Shown: positions 51,630-59,792, counted from the first letter of the stretch. The stretch is DNA of 64,000 nucleotides from VRUE01 sp963727465 (GCA_963727465.1 CAVSGL010000005.1:1-64000), one strand, 5' to 3'. A program made the numbers and translations. Notes: generated by a model from the letters alone, not told the origin.

Positions 51630-51670
51630 AGCATTGTGTCCCCTGGAGGGGACACAATGCTTCATCTGGG
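51621..51670. repeat. palindromic element F (perfect 23-bp arms)
   Basis: CCCAGATGAAGCATTGTGTC then CCC forms a 23-bp arm with its exact complement around TGGA. It lies between convergent genes, supplies the stop of the left gene and ends 10 nt before the TetR stop. It could be a two-way terminator; no T-run is present. Confidence 0.9.
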
Positions 51671-51680
51671 CCGGGCGCCC

Positions 51681-52319
51681 TCAGTCCTGGGTGGCCAGGG
51701 TGCGCTCGAAGCCGGTCCAGAGCGCGTTCATCGCCGTGGCCACGACCCGCTCGCGCGGCACCTCCGGGTGCTCGGACCACCAGACCGCGAGGCCCTGGAG
51801 AACCCCGCGGAGCACGACCCAGACCATTTCGATCCCCTCGCCGCTGACCGAGCCGGCGACGTTCTCGGCGCCCGGCTGGACGGCGAAGAGCGGCAGGATC
51901 GCCTCGCGGCTGCGCGCCGCGACCTCGGTATGGATCGCCTCGATCTCCGGGTCGGTGCTGTAGCGGAAGAGGACGCGGCCGGCGAACGGGTGCGCCTCGA
52001 CGTAGGCGAACCAGGCGTCGAAGGACTCGGCGACGCGTCGCTCCAACGGCCCCTCGGCAGCGAAGTGCTCGCCCCAGACCTGGCGCAGCCCGGCGAAGTG
52101 GCGCTCGAGCAGGTGCCGGTAGAGCTCCCGCTTTGACTCGAAGTGTTCGTAGACGACGGGCGGGGTGACGCCGGCGGCGCGCGCGATCTGCTCGACCGAG
52201 GCGCCCCGGTAGCCGCGCTCGGCGAAGAGCGTCGCGGCGGCGTCGGCGATCACCTCGCGCCGCGCGGCGGCGCTCATGCGACGGCGCGTCTTGGGGGGAT
52301 CTTGGGCGTCGGTTGACAA
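51681..52319 (-). CDS. TetR family transcriptional regulator
   Basis: Repressor of 198-212 residues with a classic TetR N-terminus: REVIADAAATLFAERGYRGA, SVEQIARAAGVTPPVVYEHF (recognition helix) and ESKRELYRHLLERHF. The helical C-terminal domain would bind an unknown ligand. TTG 52319 or ATG 52277 (MSAAARRE) may start it. It is divergent from the CrtA-like gene; the gap holds CTAA(tcaccgctagg)TTAG at 52353-52371, a candidate operator. Confidence 0.9.
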   Translation of the reverse strand: MSTDAQDPPKTRRRMSAAARREVIADAAATLFAERGYRGASVEQIARAAGVTPPVVYEHFESKRELYRHLLERHFAGLRQVWGEHFAAEGPLERRVAESFDAWFAYVEAHPFAGRVLFRYSTDPEIEAIHTEVAARSREAILPLFAVQPGAENVAGSVSGEGIEMVWVVLRGVLQGLAVWWSEHPEVPRERVVATAMNALWTGFERTLATQD

Positions 52320-52396
52320 CCTAATCTCGACTAAGTACGGTTCGCCAGCTTCCTAATCACCGCTAGGTTAGCTCTCGACCAGGAGGGACAAACGCC

Positions 52397-53090
52397 ATGA
52401 TCGTCTCCGTGCACCTCGCCGACGTCGGCCCGCTGCGCGCCCAGCGGCTGCTCTTCGACGGTCCGAGCCCGGAGACGGTCCCCGGCATGGTCTCGGCCGA
52501 AACCGCGATCACCGCGCCGCTCGGCGAGCGGCTGCCCCGCCCAAACCTCGGCCGGATCGGCCTGATCGCCGCCTGGGAGGGCGACGACGCGATCGACCGC
52601 TTTCTCGCCACGCATGGCGACGGCCGGCGGCTGGCGGGCGGCTGGCACGTCCGCCTGCAGCCCCTGCGCTGCTTCGGCTCGTGGGCGGCGATGCCGGGGC
52701 TGCCGGGCGAGGAGCAGCCGGTGGAGCGACGACGAGCCGGTGGTGGTGCTGACGCTCGGGCGCCTGCGCTTGCTGCGCGCCCGGCCCTTCCTCGCGAGCG
52801 CCGCCCCCGCGGAAAGCGACGCCCTGGACGATCCGGCGATGATCGCCTCCACCGGCTTCGCCCGCCCGGCGCTGCCGCGGCTCGTCTCGACCTTCTCGAT
52901 CTGGCGCAGCGCCAGGGCGATGCGCGAGTACGCCTTCGGCAGAGCCGGCACCCATCAGGCGGCGGTCCGCGCCGACCGCGCCCGCCCCTTCCACCACGAA
53001 TCCGCCTTCGTCCGCTTCCGCCCGCTCGCCTCGCACGGAAGCTGGGACGGCCGCGACCCCCTGGCCGCGGTCGAGGTTATCTCCGCATAG
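52397..53090 (+). CDS. CrtA-like (spheroidene monooxygenase-related) protein, frameshifted
   Basis: About 230 residues read in two frames. The first (to about 52720) starts MIVSVHLADVGPLRAQRLLF; the second holds FLASAAPAES then TFSIWRSARAMREYAFG, THQAAVRADRARPFHHESAF and VRFRPLASHGSWDGRDPL, the pattern of CrtA-like haem monooxygenases. One base too many at about 52720-52721 (CCGGTGG) explains the shift. AGGAGG lies 10 nt before the ATG. The stop TAG is inside element C3, which encodes the last residues (VEVISA). TetR control is likely because the genes are divergent. Substrate unknown. Confidence 0.7.
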
Positions 53091-53113
53091 CGAAGCTAAC
53101 CTCGACCGCGCTC
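53066..53113. repeat. palindromic element C, copy 3
   Basis: Perfect 14-bp arms CGCGGTCGAGGTTA and TAACCTCGACCGCG around CCGCATAGCG-type centre. It supplies the end of the CrtA-like gene and ends just before the convergent DUF2007-like gene. Confidence 0.9.
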
Positions 53114-53114
53114 T

Positions 53115-53345
53115 TCAGCCCGCGCCGGGAGTGCCCTCGAGCACCTCGCGCGCCTGCGCGGCGATCTCCTCGGCGACCAGGACCTGGCGCGGTCCGGCGG
53201 CGAGGAAGTCGGGCACGTCGAAGCCCGCGGCGCGCTTCAGCATGCTCGGGATGCCGTGCTCGGAGAGCAGCCCCTGGATCATCTCCGCCTCCGCCTGGTT
53301 CTGGGCGTAGGCGACCTTGACGAGATTTCCCTTACTCGACGACAA
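53115..53345 (-). CDS. DUF2007-like small protein
   Basis: A 76-residue protein with LVKVAYAQNQAEAEMIQGLL SEHGIPSML and a later VLVAEEIAAQAREVLEG, the shape of DUF2007 (proposed signal-transducing, ferredoxin-like small proteins). Start is TTG 53345, 14 nt inside the end of the mec-like gene; no ATG or GTG is available. Last gene of the cysteine cluster; its part there is unknown. Confidence 0.7.
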   Translation of the reverse strand: MSSSKGNLVKVAYAQNQAEAEMIQGLLSEHGIPSMLKRAAGFDVPDFLAAGPRQVLVAEEIAAQAREVLEGTPGAG

Positions 53346-53736
53346 GCTCGGCCTCGGAGATCTTCCCGTCCTTGATCCAGTAGCCCTTCAGGTCCGGCGC
53401 GTCGGGATCGGCCAGCGAGACGATCAGGTAGACGGCTTCCGGCCAGCCGGCGAGGTTGACGTCGGTCTGCGAGGGATAGGCGGCGCTCTTGGTGTGCGAG
53501 TGGTAGATCGCGACCAGCTCCTCCCCCGCGTCCTCGATCGCCCGCATCAGCCGGAACTGCTCCTTGGCGTCGATCGAGTAGCGCAGCGGGCTCGCCTCGG
53601 CGTTCGCGGCCCGGTAGACCGTCGCCGCCGCCCCGTCCGCCCCGCCGACCATCCCGCAGCACTCGTTCGGCAGATCCTCCCGCGCGTGGGCGACGATCTC
53701 GTCGACGAGGCCCGGGGAGATCCGCATCGCGCTCAT
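53332..53736 (-). CDS. mec: JAMM/Mov34 metalloprotease, Mec-like
   Basis: A 134-residue JAMM protease with all catalytic residues: Glu25 (LPNECCGMVGG) and HSHTKSAAYPSQTD (His79, His81, Asp92). In Mycobacterium tuberculosis the orthologous Mec removes the new cysteine from the C-terminus of CysO; its presence next to cysM and cysO supports the same role. ATG 53736 overlaps the methyltransferase stop (ATGA). An MPN domain alone, no ubiquitin-like domain, as in Mec. Confidence 0.92.
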   Translation of the reverse strand: MSAMRISPGLVDEIVAHAREDLPNECCGMVGGADGAAATVYRAANAEASPLRYSIDAKEQFRLMRAIEDAGEELVAIYHSHTKSAAYPSQTDVNLAGWPEAVYLIVSLADPDAPDLKGYWIKDGKISEAELVVE

Positions 53737-54452
53737 CGCTCCGGCGCGCCTCCCTTGCGCGCGAGAACTATCTCGGTCGGGAAACCGAGCTGGGCGGAAT
53801 ATTCGCGCTCGATCCCGACGAAGCCCAACTCCGCCAGTGCGGGAGCCGCGAGGACGCCGCGACAATTCGCGGTGAGCACGATGCCCCGGGCATAGAGAAA
53901 GTCCCAGACCCTGTGCAGGCGGCGCTCGCCCGGCGTCATGTTCGACATCGCCAGACGACCGCCGGGGCGCAGCAGGCGCCGGAACTCGGCCAGCACACGG
54001 GGGATCTCCGCGCGCGGCAGGAGATCGAGCATGTAGCTGTTGACGATCAGGTCGAAGCTCTCATCGGCGAAGGGCAGCTCGCGCGCGTCGGCCTCCGCCG
54101 TCTCGACCTTACTCAGCCCCCGGTCGGCGAGGCGGCGGCGCGTCTTCGCCAGCATCCCGGTAGAGATCTCGACTCCGACCGTGCGCCCGCGCCGGTTGCG
54201 GCGCGCCAACTCGACCAGCTGCGCCCCGGTGCCCGTTGCCACCTCAAGCACCTCCTCGGCCGGCCCCGGCGCAGCCAGCTCGAGTACTCGGCGGCGCGCG
54301 CGCGACTCGGTCAGCCGCGCCCAGATCTCATAGACGGGCGCCAGGCGGGTGTAGATCGCGGGCACGTCCTCGGGTGGCCGCTTGACCTCGAGGATCTTCT
54401 CCCGCCAGCCGTCGGCGTCGGCCTCCGGCGCTGCCGCTCCCGGCGCTACCAC
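53733..54452 (-). CDS. class I SAM-dependent methyltransferase
   Basis: A 239-residue Rossmann methyltransferase related to UbiE/COQ5: VLEVATGTGAQLVELARRNR (motif I), VGVEISTGML, the DARELPFADESFDLIVNSYM block and LLRPGGRLAMSNMTPGERR. The substrate is unknown; it is placed between cysM and mec in a coupled string (GTG 54452 overlaps the cysM stop), which is not part of the mycobacterial cluster, so it may modify something in this pathway or merely share the transcript. Confidence 0.88.
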   Translation of the reverse strand: MVAPGAAAPEADADGWREKILEVKRPPEDVPAIYTRLAPVYEIWARLTESRARRRVLELAAPGPAEEVLEVATGTGAQLVELARRNRRGRTVGVEISTGMLAKTRRRLADRGLSKVETAEADARELPFADESFDLIVNSYMLDLLPRAEIPRVLAEFRRLLRPGGRLAMSNMTPGERRLHRVWDFLYARGIVLTANCRGVLAAPALAELGFVGIEREYSAQLGFPTEIVLARKGGAPER

Positions 54453-55408
54453 CAGACGGTGGAGTCGAGGTTCTCGATGTCGTCGATCGGGCGGGTGTAG
54501 ACGCCGGAGGAGAGGTACTTCCAGCCGTCGTCGGGGATCAGGAAGACGACGTTGCCGCCGTCGATCTGCTCGCCGATGCGGACCGCGATGCGGGCGATCG
54601 CGCCGGAGGAGACGCCGGCGAAGACGCCCTCCTCGTCGAGCAGCCTGCGCGTCCAGACGATCGCGTCGCGGTTGGAGACCATGATCTTGCGGTCGAGCAG
54701 GGAGATGTCGATGATCGGCGGGATGAAGCCGTCCTCGAGCGAGCGCAGCCCGTGCACCTCCTCGCCCTGCATCGGCTCGGCGGCGACGATCAGCGTCTCG
54801 GGGTCGTGCTCCTTCAGCCGTCGCCCGTTGCCCATCAGCGTGCCGCCGGTGCCGAGACCGCCGACGAAGGCCGCGACCTCGTTGAGCTCGTCGAGGATCT
54901 CGACCGCGGTGCCGTTGTAATGGGCCAGCGGGTTCGCCTTGTTGCCGTACTGGTAGGGCATGTGGTAGCGCGAGTCCTCGGCCATCTCCAGCGCCACCTC
55001 GACGGCGCCGTTGGAGCCCTTGGCGCCCTCGGAGTAGACGATCTCCGCTCCGTACATCTCCAGCAGCTGGGTGCGCTCTTTGGTCACGTTGTCGGGCATC
55101 ACGACCTTCAGGTCGTAGCCCTTGCGGCGGCAGATCATCGCCAGCGAGATGCCGGTGTTGCCCGAGGTCGGCTCGAGGATCGTCTGGCCCGGTTCGATCG
55201 CCCCTTCGGCCTCGGCCGTCTCGATCATCGATTTGGCGACGCGGTCCTTGACCGAACCGGTCGGGTTGCGCCCCTCGAGCTTGGCGTAGATGCGCACCTC
55301 GGGCTTGGGCGAGAGGCGCGGCAGCTCGACCAGCGGCGTGTTGCCGATCGACTCGACCAGGTTGCCGAACCGCCCCCCGCAGGGTTTGTTGATTAGCTCC
55401 TCCGCCAT
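54446..55408 (-). CDS. cysM: cysteine synthase, CysM type (CysO-dependent)
   Basis: PLP enzyme of 320 residues. The PLP lysine is in NPTGSVKDRVA (Lys54); LEPTSGNTGISLAM and VGGLGTGGTLMGNGRRL bind cofactor. The sequence follows the M. tuberculosis CysM more than CysK (YQYGNKANPLAHYNGTAVEI, DDGWKYLSSGVYTRP). An Arg in GLRSLEDGF (residue 222) lines up with the Arg220 that selects O-phosphoserine there (from memory). It should add sulfur from CysO thiocarboxylate to O-phosphoserine. ATG 55408 comes right after the 18-bp palindromic motif. Confidence 0.93.
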   Translation of the reverse strand: MAEELINKPCGGRFGNLVESIGNTPLVELPRLSPKPEVRIYAKLEGRNPTGSVKDRVAKSMIETAEAEGAIEPGQTILEPTSGNTGISLAMICRRKGYDLKVVMPDNVTKERTQLLEMYGAEIVYSEGAKGSNGAVEVALEMAEDSRYHMPYQYGNKANPLAHYNGTAVEILDELNEVAAFVGGLGTGGTLMGNGRRLKEHDPETLIVAAEPMQGEEVHGLRSLEDGFIPPIIDISLLDRKIMVSNRDAIVWTRRLLDEEGVFAGVSSGAIARIAVRIGEQIDGGNVVFLIPDDGWKYLSSGVYTRPIDDIENLDSTVWW

Positions 55409-55426
55409 TACTTCAGAAAGTATAGC
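55409..55426 (-). promoter_or_regulatory. cysM promoter/operator motif
   Basis: On the plus strand TACTTCAGAAAGTATAGC. Its minus strand has the -10 box TATACT, with TTGAGG 16 bp upstream, and the inverted pair TACTT/AAGTA. The start codon follows at once, so the transcript would be nearly leaderless. The same motif (17 of 18 bases) precedes moeZ. Confidence 0.6.
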
Positions 55427-55442
55427 CAGGGTTTTTGAGGCC

Positions 55443-55715
55443 TCAACCGCCGGCCATGGCGGGCATGATGATCACGGTGTCGCCGTCGCTCACCGCGGTC
55501 TCCAACCCGTCGAGCACGCGCACGTCCTCGTCGTTGAGGTAGACGTTGACGTAGCGGTTGAGGTCGCCGTCGGGGCCGAAGAGCTGCTCCGCGGTCGCCG
55601 GGTGCTCGGCGGTCAGCGACCGCAGCACCTCGCCGACGTTCGAGCCGCCCGCCTCGACCTCGGTCTGACCGCCCGTCTGCGGGCGGAGCACAGGAGGGAT
55701 TCTCACCGTGGCCAT
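55443..55715 (-). CDS. cysO: MoaD/ThiS-like sulfur carrier protein, CysO type
   Basis: A 90-residue ubiquitin-fold carrier ending in Gly-Gly (TVIIMPAMAGG), which is activated by adenylation and then carries sulfur as thiocarboxylate. RIPPVLRPQTGGQTEVEAGG and GEVLRSLTAEHPATAEQLF are the family's body, with NVYLNDEDVRVLDGLETAVS. It lies between moeZ and cysM, as expected for its roles as MoeZ substrate and sulfur donor of CysM. ATG 55715. Confidence 0.94.
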   Translation of the reverse strand: MATVRIPPVLRPQTGGQTEVEAGGSNVGEVLRSLTAEHPATAEQLFGPDGDLNRYVNVYLNDEDVRVLDGLETAVSDGDTVIIMPAMAGG

Positions 55716-55752
55716 CGACGCGATCCTATTGAAGGGCCGACCGCGGCAGTTC

Positions 55753-56910
55753 TCAGCCGGCGCAGAAGGCCTCGTAGTCGGGGAACTTGCCCAGGTCCTC
55801 GTCGGGGATCTCCGGCGCGTTCTCGCCGCAGATCGGGCAGTTGGGGTCGCGGCGCACCTTGAGCTCGGTGAATCTCGTGCTGAGCGCCTCGAAGAGCAGC
55901 AGGCGGCCGATCAGCGGCTCGCCGATGCCGAGCACCAGCTTCAGCACCTCGTTGGCCTGCAAGAGGCCCATCGTGCCGGCCATCACGCCGAGCACGCCGT
56001 TGGCCGAACAGCTCGGCGCCAGCTCCGCCGGCGGCGGCGTCGGGTAGAGGCAGCGGTAGCAGGGCCCCTCGAAGGGGACGAAGGTCGAGATCTGGCCGTC
56101 GAAGCTGAGGATCGAGGCCGAGACGACCGGCTTGCGCAGCCGCACCGAGGCGTCGTTGAGCAGGTAGCGGGTGGGGAAGTTGTCGGCGCCGTCGACGATC
56201 ACGTCGTAGTCGGAGAGCAGCTCGATGATGTTGGAGGCGTCGAGGCGGGCGCGGTGCTCGACCACGTTCACGTCGGGGTTGAGCGCCTCGATCGTCAGCC
56301 GCGCCGACTCGGTCTTCGGCGTGCCGATCCGCTCGGTGTTGTGGATCACCTGGCGCTGGAGGTTGGAGGCGTCGACGACGTCGTCGTCGACCAGGCCAAG
56401 CGTGCCGATCCCAGCCGCGGCGAGGTAGAGCGCGGTCGGCGCGCCGAGCCCGCCGGCGCCGACCAGCAGCACCTTCGCGTTCAGCATCTTCAGCTGGCCG
56501 TCGACCCCGACCTCGGGCAGCAGCGTGTGGCGCGAGTAGCGGTCGCGCTGCTCGGCGGTCATGCCGCTGGCGGCGACGACCGGCAGCCCCTGCTCCTGCC
56601 AGGCGAGGATGCCCCCCGCCATCGAGGCGACGTTCTCGTAGCCGAGCGCTTCCAGCTGTTCGGCGGCGACGTAGGAGCGGTTGCCGCTGCGGCAGTAGAG
56701 GATCGTGCGCGCCGACTTGTCGGGCGCCGCCGCGGCGATCTCGTCGGCGAGCAGCCCGGGCGGGACCAGCTTGCCGTTCTCCAGGTGGGCCTCCTGGTAC
56801 TCGTGCGGCTCGCGCGTGTCGACCAGGACGACATCGCCGCCCTCGATCTCCTGCGCGGCCTCGAAAGGCTCGATCTCCTCGACTCGCTGCTTCATCTGGG
56901 TGGGCGCCAT
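55753..56910 (-). CDS. moeZ: MoeZ-like adenylyltransferase with N-terminal rhodanese domain
   Basis: Activates CysO with ATP and supplies sulfur. The rhodanese comes first (residues about 15-112, VVLVDTREPHEYQEAHLENG and the persulfide Cys73 in ILYCRSGNRS); the ThiF/MoeB domain follows (VLLVGAGGLGAPTALYLAAA, DNFPTRYLLNDASV, zinc cysteines in CYRCLYP and CPICGEN). In the mycobacterial MoeZ and human MOCS3 the rhodanese is at the C-terminus, so the domain order is reversed here. AGGAGG lies 5 nt before the ATG. 385 residues. Confidence 0.93.
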   Translation of the reverse strand: MAPTQMKQRVEEIEPFEAAQEIEGGDVVLVDTREPHEYQEAHLENGKLVPPGLLADEIAAAAPDKSARTILYCRSGNRSYVAAEQLEALGYENVASMAGGILAWQEQGLPVVAASGMTAEQRDRYSRHTLLPEVGVDGQLKMLNAKVLLVGAGGLGAPTALYLAAAGIGTLGLVDDDVVDASNLQRQVIHNTERIGTPKTESARLTIEALNPDVNVVEHRARLDASNIIELLSDYDVIVDGADNFPTRYLLNDASVRLRKPVVSASILSFDGQISTFVPFEGPCYRCLYPTPPPAELAPSCSANGVLGVMAGTMGLLQANEVLKLVLGIGEPLIGRLLLFEALSTRFTELKVRRDPNCPICGENAPEIPDEDLGKFPDYEAFCAG

Positions 56911-56959
56911 GTTCCTCCTACGGCCACTTGAGGGAAATACCCTAATTCCGATCCGGCTT

Positions 56960-56977
56960 TACTTCAAAAAGTATAGC
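56960..56977 (-). promoter_or_regulatory. moeZ promoter/operator motif
   Basis: TACTTCAAAAAGTATAGC on the plus strand, with a perfect inverted pair TACTT(CAAA)AAGTA. Minus strand carries TATACT. It is 50 nt before the moeZ ATG and matches the motif before cysM at 17 of 18 bases, suggesting one regulator for both. Confidence 0.65.
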
Positions 56978-57000
56978 GACCGCGAAAAGGTGCTCTTCCC

Positions 57001-57047
57001 GCGGTCGAGGTTATCGCCGCATAGCGACGAAAACCTCTACCGCGCTC
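57001..57047. repeat. palindromic element C, copy 4 (moeZ-htpX gap)
   Basis: GCGGTCGAGGTT and AACCTCTACCGC arms (11 of 12 pair) around ATCGCCGCATAGCGACGA. It lies downstream of htpX and upstream of the moeZ promoter and might insulate the two transcripts. Confidence 0.85.
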
Positions 57048-57066
57048 CTGGGGGCTGCGCTGCGGG

Positions 57067-57930
57067 TCAGCCGAGGCTGGGGCGCATCTGGCGCAGGCGC
57101 TTCACCCGCTCTTCGATCGGCGGGTGGGTCGAGAAGAGGCCGGCGATGCCCTTGCCCTTGAAGGGGCGCACGATGTAGAGCGGCTCGGCCGCCTGGTTGA
57201 CCTGCATCGGCATCGCCTGCGCTCCCTGCTCGAGCCGCAGCAGGGCGCTCGCCAGCGACTCGGGGTTGCCGCAGATCTGCGCTCCGCCCGCGTCGGCCGC
57301 GTACTCGCGCTGGCGCGAGATCGAGAGCTGGATGATCGTCGCCGCCAGCGGCGCCAGCAGGACGAGCGCCAGCGAAGCTGCGAGCCCCAGCGGCGAGTTG
57401 TTGTCGTCGCCGCCGAACCACATCAGCATGTAGGCGAGGTAGGTGATCGCGGCGCCGATCGCCGAGGCGACCGACTGGATCAGGATGTCGCGGTGCTGGA
57501 CGTGGGCGAGCTCGTGGGCGAGCACGCCGCGCAGCTCGTCCTCCGACAGCAGCTTGGTGATCCCCTGCGTGACCGCAACCGCGGCGTGCTTGGGGTTGCG
57601 GCCGGTGGCGAAGGCGTTCGGCTGTTCCTGCGGGATCATGTAGAGGCGCGGCATCGGCAGGCCGGCGCGCGTCGTCAGTTCGCGCACGATCTGGTAGAGG
57701 CGCGGGTTTTCGGACTCCTCGATCGGCTTGGCCCGCGCCATCGCCAGCGCCATTTTGTCGCTGAAGAAGTAGGAGAAGAAGTTGATCGCGAGGGCGATGA
57801 GAAGGAAGAGGCCCGCGGTCGAGGCGCCGCCGATCAGGGCGCCGATCACCACCAGCAGGCCGGATAGGGACGCCAGCAGGATCGTCGTCCGCAGCGTGGC
57901 GCCGAAGGTGGACTGCTTGGTCGTGCTCAT
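57067..57930 (-). CDS. htpX: membrane zinc metalloprotease HtpX
   Basis: M48 protease that degrades damaged membrane proteins. Two N-terminal helices (residues 14-55), the zinc motif LRGVLAHELAHVQHRD (His139, Glu140, His143), two further helices, then the Glu ligand in QREYAADAGGAQICGN and the end STHPPIEERVKRLRQM. 287 residues, normal length. ATG 57930. It precedes moeZ on the same strand with element C4 between. Confidence 0.96.
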   Translation of the reverse strand: MSTTKQSTFGATLRTTILLASLSGLLVVIGALIGGASTAGLFLLIALAINFFSYFFSDKMALAMARAKPIEESENPRLYQIVRELTTRAGLPMPRLYMIPQEQPNAFATGRNPKHAAVAVTQGITKLLSEDELRGVLAHELAHVQHRDILIQSVASAIGAAITYLAYMLMWFGGDDNNSPLGLAASLALVLLAPLAATIIQLSISRQREYAADAGGAQICGNPESLASALLRLEQGAQAMPMQVNQAAEPLYIVRPFKGKGIAGLFSTHPPIEERVKRLRQMRPSLG

Positions 57931-58018
57931 CGCATTCGCTCCTGTCTCGGTTTGACTCCCCGAAGTATTGCGGCGAAGCCCGGTTCCGCCTATGGGTGCC
58001 AGCCCCTATTCTCGCCCT

Positions 58019-58876
58019 GTGACGACCGTGGTCATCGTCGTGCTCGCCGTCGTTGCCGCGGCGCTCGCCGCCAACCTGCTCGTCATGCGACGCCGCCTCG
58101 CGCCGCTCGAGCAGCTGATCGAGGACATGGAGAAGGTCGACCTCAACCGGCCGGCCTCCGCCCTGCCGGCCTCGATCGACGGCGTCGGCGAGACCGAGGA
58201 GGTCGAGCGGATCGAGCTCGCCTTCCTGCGCATGCTGCGCCGCCTCGAAGCGGAGCGGCGGCGCGCCGGGTCCGCCGCTCTGCGTGCCCAAGAGGAGGAG
58301 CGGGCGCGCGTCGCCCGCGACCTGCACGACGAGGTCAACCAGTCGCTGACCGGCCTCCTGCTGCGGCTCGAGGCGGTGCGCGAAGCGGCGCCGCCGGAGC
58401 TCGAGCCGGAGCTCGCCGAGACCCGCGGGCTCGCCAACCAGGCGATGCAGGAGCTGCTCTCGCTCGCCCGCCAGCTGCGCCCCACCGCGCTCGACGACCT
58501 CGGACTCGTCGCGGCGATCGCCGGCCAGGTCGAGCAGCTTCAGCGCTCCGGCCTGACGGCCGAGCTGAGCGCCGACGACGACTTCTCCGACCTCGACGAC
58601 GACGTGCAGCTCGTCGTCTACCGCGTCGCCCAGGAGGCATTGACCAACGCGGCGCGGCACAGCGGCGCGGAGCGAATCGCCGCCACCCTGCGCCGCGCCG
58701 GCGACGGCGTCGAGCTCGCGGTCGCCGACGACGGCCGCGGCTTCGCCTTCGAGCAGTCCGAGCGCGGCCTCGGCATCGGCGGCATGCGCGAGCGCGCCCT
58801 GCTCGTCGGCGGCGAGCTGACGATCGAGTCCCGCCCCGGCGACGGCACCACGGTGCGCCTCGCCGTCACCGCCTGA
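58019..58876 (+). CDS. sensor histidine kinase, NarL/DesK type
   Basis: A 285-residue kinase: one N-terminal membrane helix (TVVIVVLAVVAAALAANLLV), a HAMP-like segment, the dimerisation motif ARDLHDEVNQSLTGLLLRLE with phospho-acceptor His103, and an ATPase end with DDGRGFAFEQSERGLGIGGM RERA. There is hardly any outside sensor domain, so it senses the membrane, the cytoplasm or a partner. GTG 58019 is preferred; ATG 57992 is an alternative. Its response regulator gene is at 59848, separated by an opposing gene. Confidence 0.9.
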   Translation: MTTVVIVVLAVVAAALAANLLVMRRRLAPLEQLIEDMEKVDLNRPASALPASIDGVGETEEVERIELAFLRMLRRLEAERRRAGSAALRAQEEERARVARDLHDEVNQSLTGLLLRLEAVREAAPPELEPELAETRGLANQAMQELLSLARQLRPTALDDLGLVAAIAGQVEQLQRSGLTAELSADDDFSDLDDDVQLVVYRVAQEALTNAARHSGAERIAATLRRAGDGVELAVADDGRGFAFEQSERGLGIGGMRERALLVGGELTIESRPGDGTTVRLAVTA

Positions 58877-59792
58877 CACCGAGAACGCCGGCGACGATCT
58901 CAGCCACCCGATCCGGTTCCTCGTCAATCTGCTTTTCGGAGAGCCGCAGAACCTCGTAGCCGAGGGCCTTGAGCTCCAGGTCGCGGTCGTGGTCCTCCTG
59001 GAAGGCGACCAGACCCCGGTGGTAGATGTAGTGGTCGGTTTCGACGACGAACCGTCGCTCGCGCCAGAGGAAGTCGGCGAGGTACCTGCCGACGCGGACG
59101 TTGACCTCCGGCAACGGAAACCGCTGCCGACGACAAATGGCCATGAAGTCCCCCTCCAGGTCGCTGCGCATGCGGTCTCGGCGGTCCTCTTCACCGACCG
59201 GCAGCCCGAGCACGTTTGCCTGCCTGATCGCCTTGCGCAGTTCGCGTGGCGTAAGGGCGCCGTGGCGGCGGGCGGCGGTTGCCCGGCGGAGATCGGCCAC
59301 CGTTCGAACCGTGCTCGTGACGGGAATGCCGTCGCGGACAACCACATCGCGGTGCGTCAGCGAACGCGATCGATGCACCCGGATTCCGCTGCGCCGGGCC
59401 CTGCCGCCGACGCCGGAGACGATCACGTCGACGGCGCCCGGCCCGGTCGGCGTCAGCTCCCACAGAGCCGCGGCACTGCGGTGGCTTACGGCAGCTCCCC
59501 AGTATTCGAGCAGCGATGCGCCGGGTTGCATGGAACCTCGGCCGACCGCGAGCACGGCGGCCATGCACCGGGCATGGTGAGGAAGCGCCGCGTGACCGAC
59601 TGCGTAGACGCCACGGTGCACTCGATGCAGACGTCCCGCAATCGCGCGCGCACTGATCCCGCGCTCGTCGATTCCCAGACCGTGCAGCTGCGCGGCCGAG
59701 ATGACGCCATGCTGGCGTTTCGCGATCTCAGCGACAGCCAAGTCGGGTGGTGTGGCGACTTTCCCCTCCATCCAGTGGGGGTAAGTCGCCAC
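58866..59792 (-). CDS. AbiEi-type antitoxin-like / DUF559 protein
   Basis: A 308-residue protein: an N-terminal winged helix typical of AbiEi-like proteins (AVAEIAKRQHGVISAAQLHG, RAIAGRLHRVHRGVYAVGHA), then a central part and a C-terminal DUF559/Vsr-like nuclease fold (YLADFLWRERRFVVETDHYI, FQEDHDRDLELKALGYEVLR). No AbiEii toxin gene is next to it. The start lies in palindromic element B2: GTG 59792 gives MATYPHWMEGKVATPPDL, ATG 59771 is the alternative. It sits, opposed, between the kinase and regulator genes. Confidence 0.8.
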   Translation of the reverse strand: MATYPHWMEGKVATPPDLAVAEIAKRQHGVISAAQLHGLGIDERGISARAIAGRLHRVHRGVYAVGHAALPHHARCMAAVLAVGRGSMQPGASLLEYWGAAVSHRSAAALWELTPTGPGAVDVIVSGVGGRARRSGIRVHRSRSLTHRDVVVRDGIPVTSTVRTVADLRRATAARRHGALTPRELRKAIRQANVLGLPVGEEDRRDRMRSDLEGDFMAICRRQRFPLPEVNVRVGRYLADFLWRERRFVVETDHYIYHRGLVAFQEDHDRDLELKALGYEVLRLSEKQIDEEPDRVAEIVAGVLGVRR

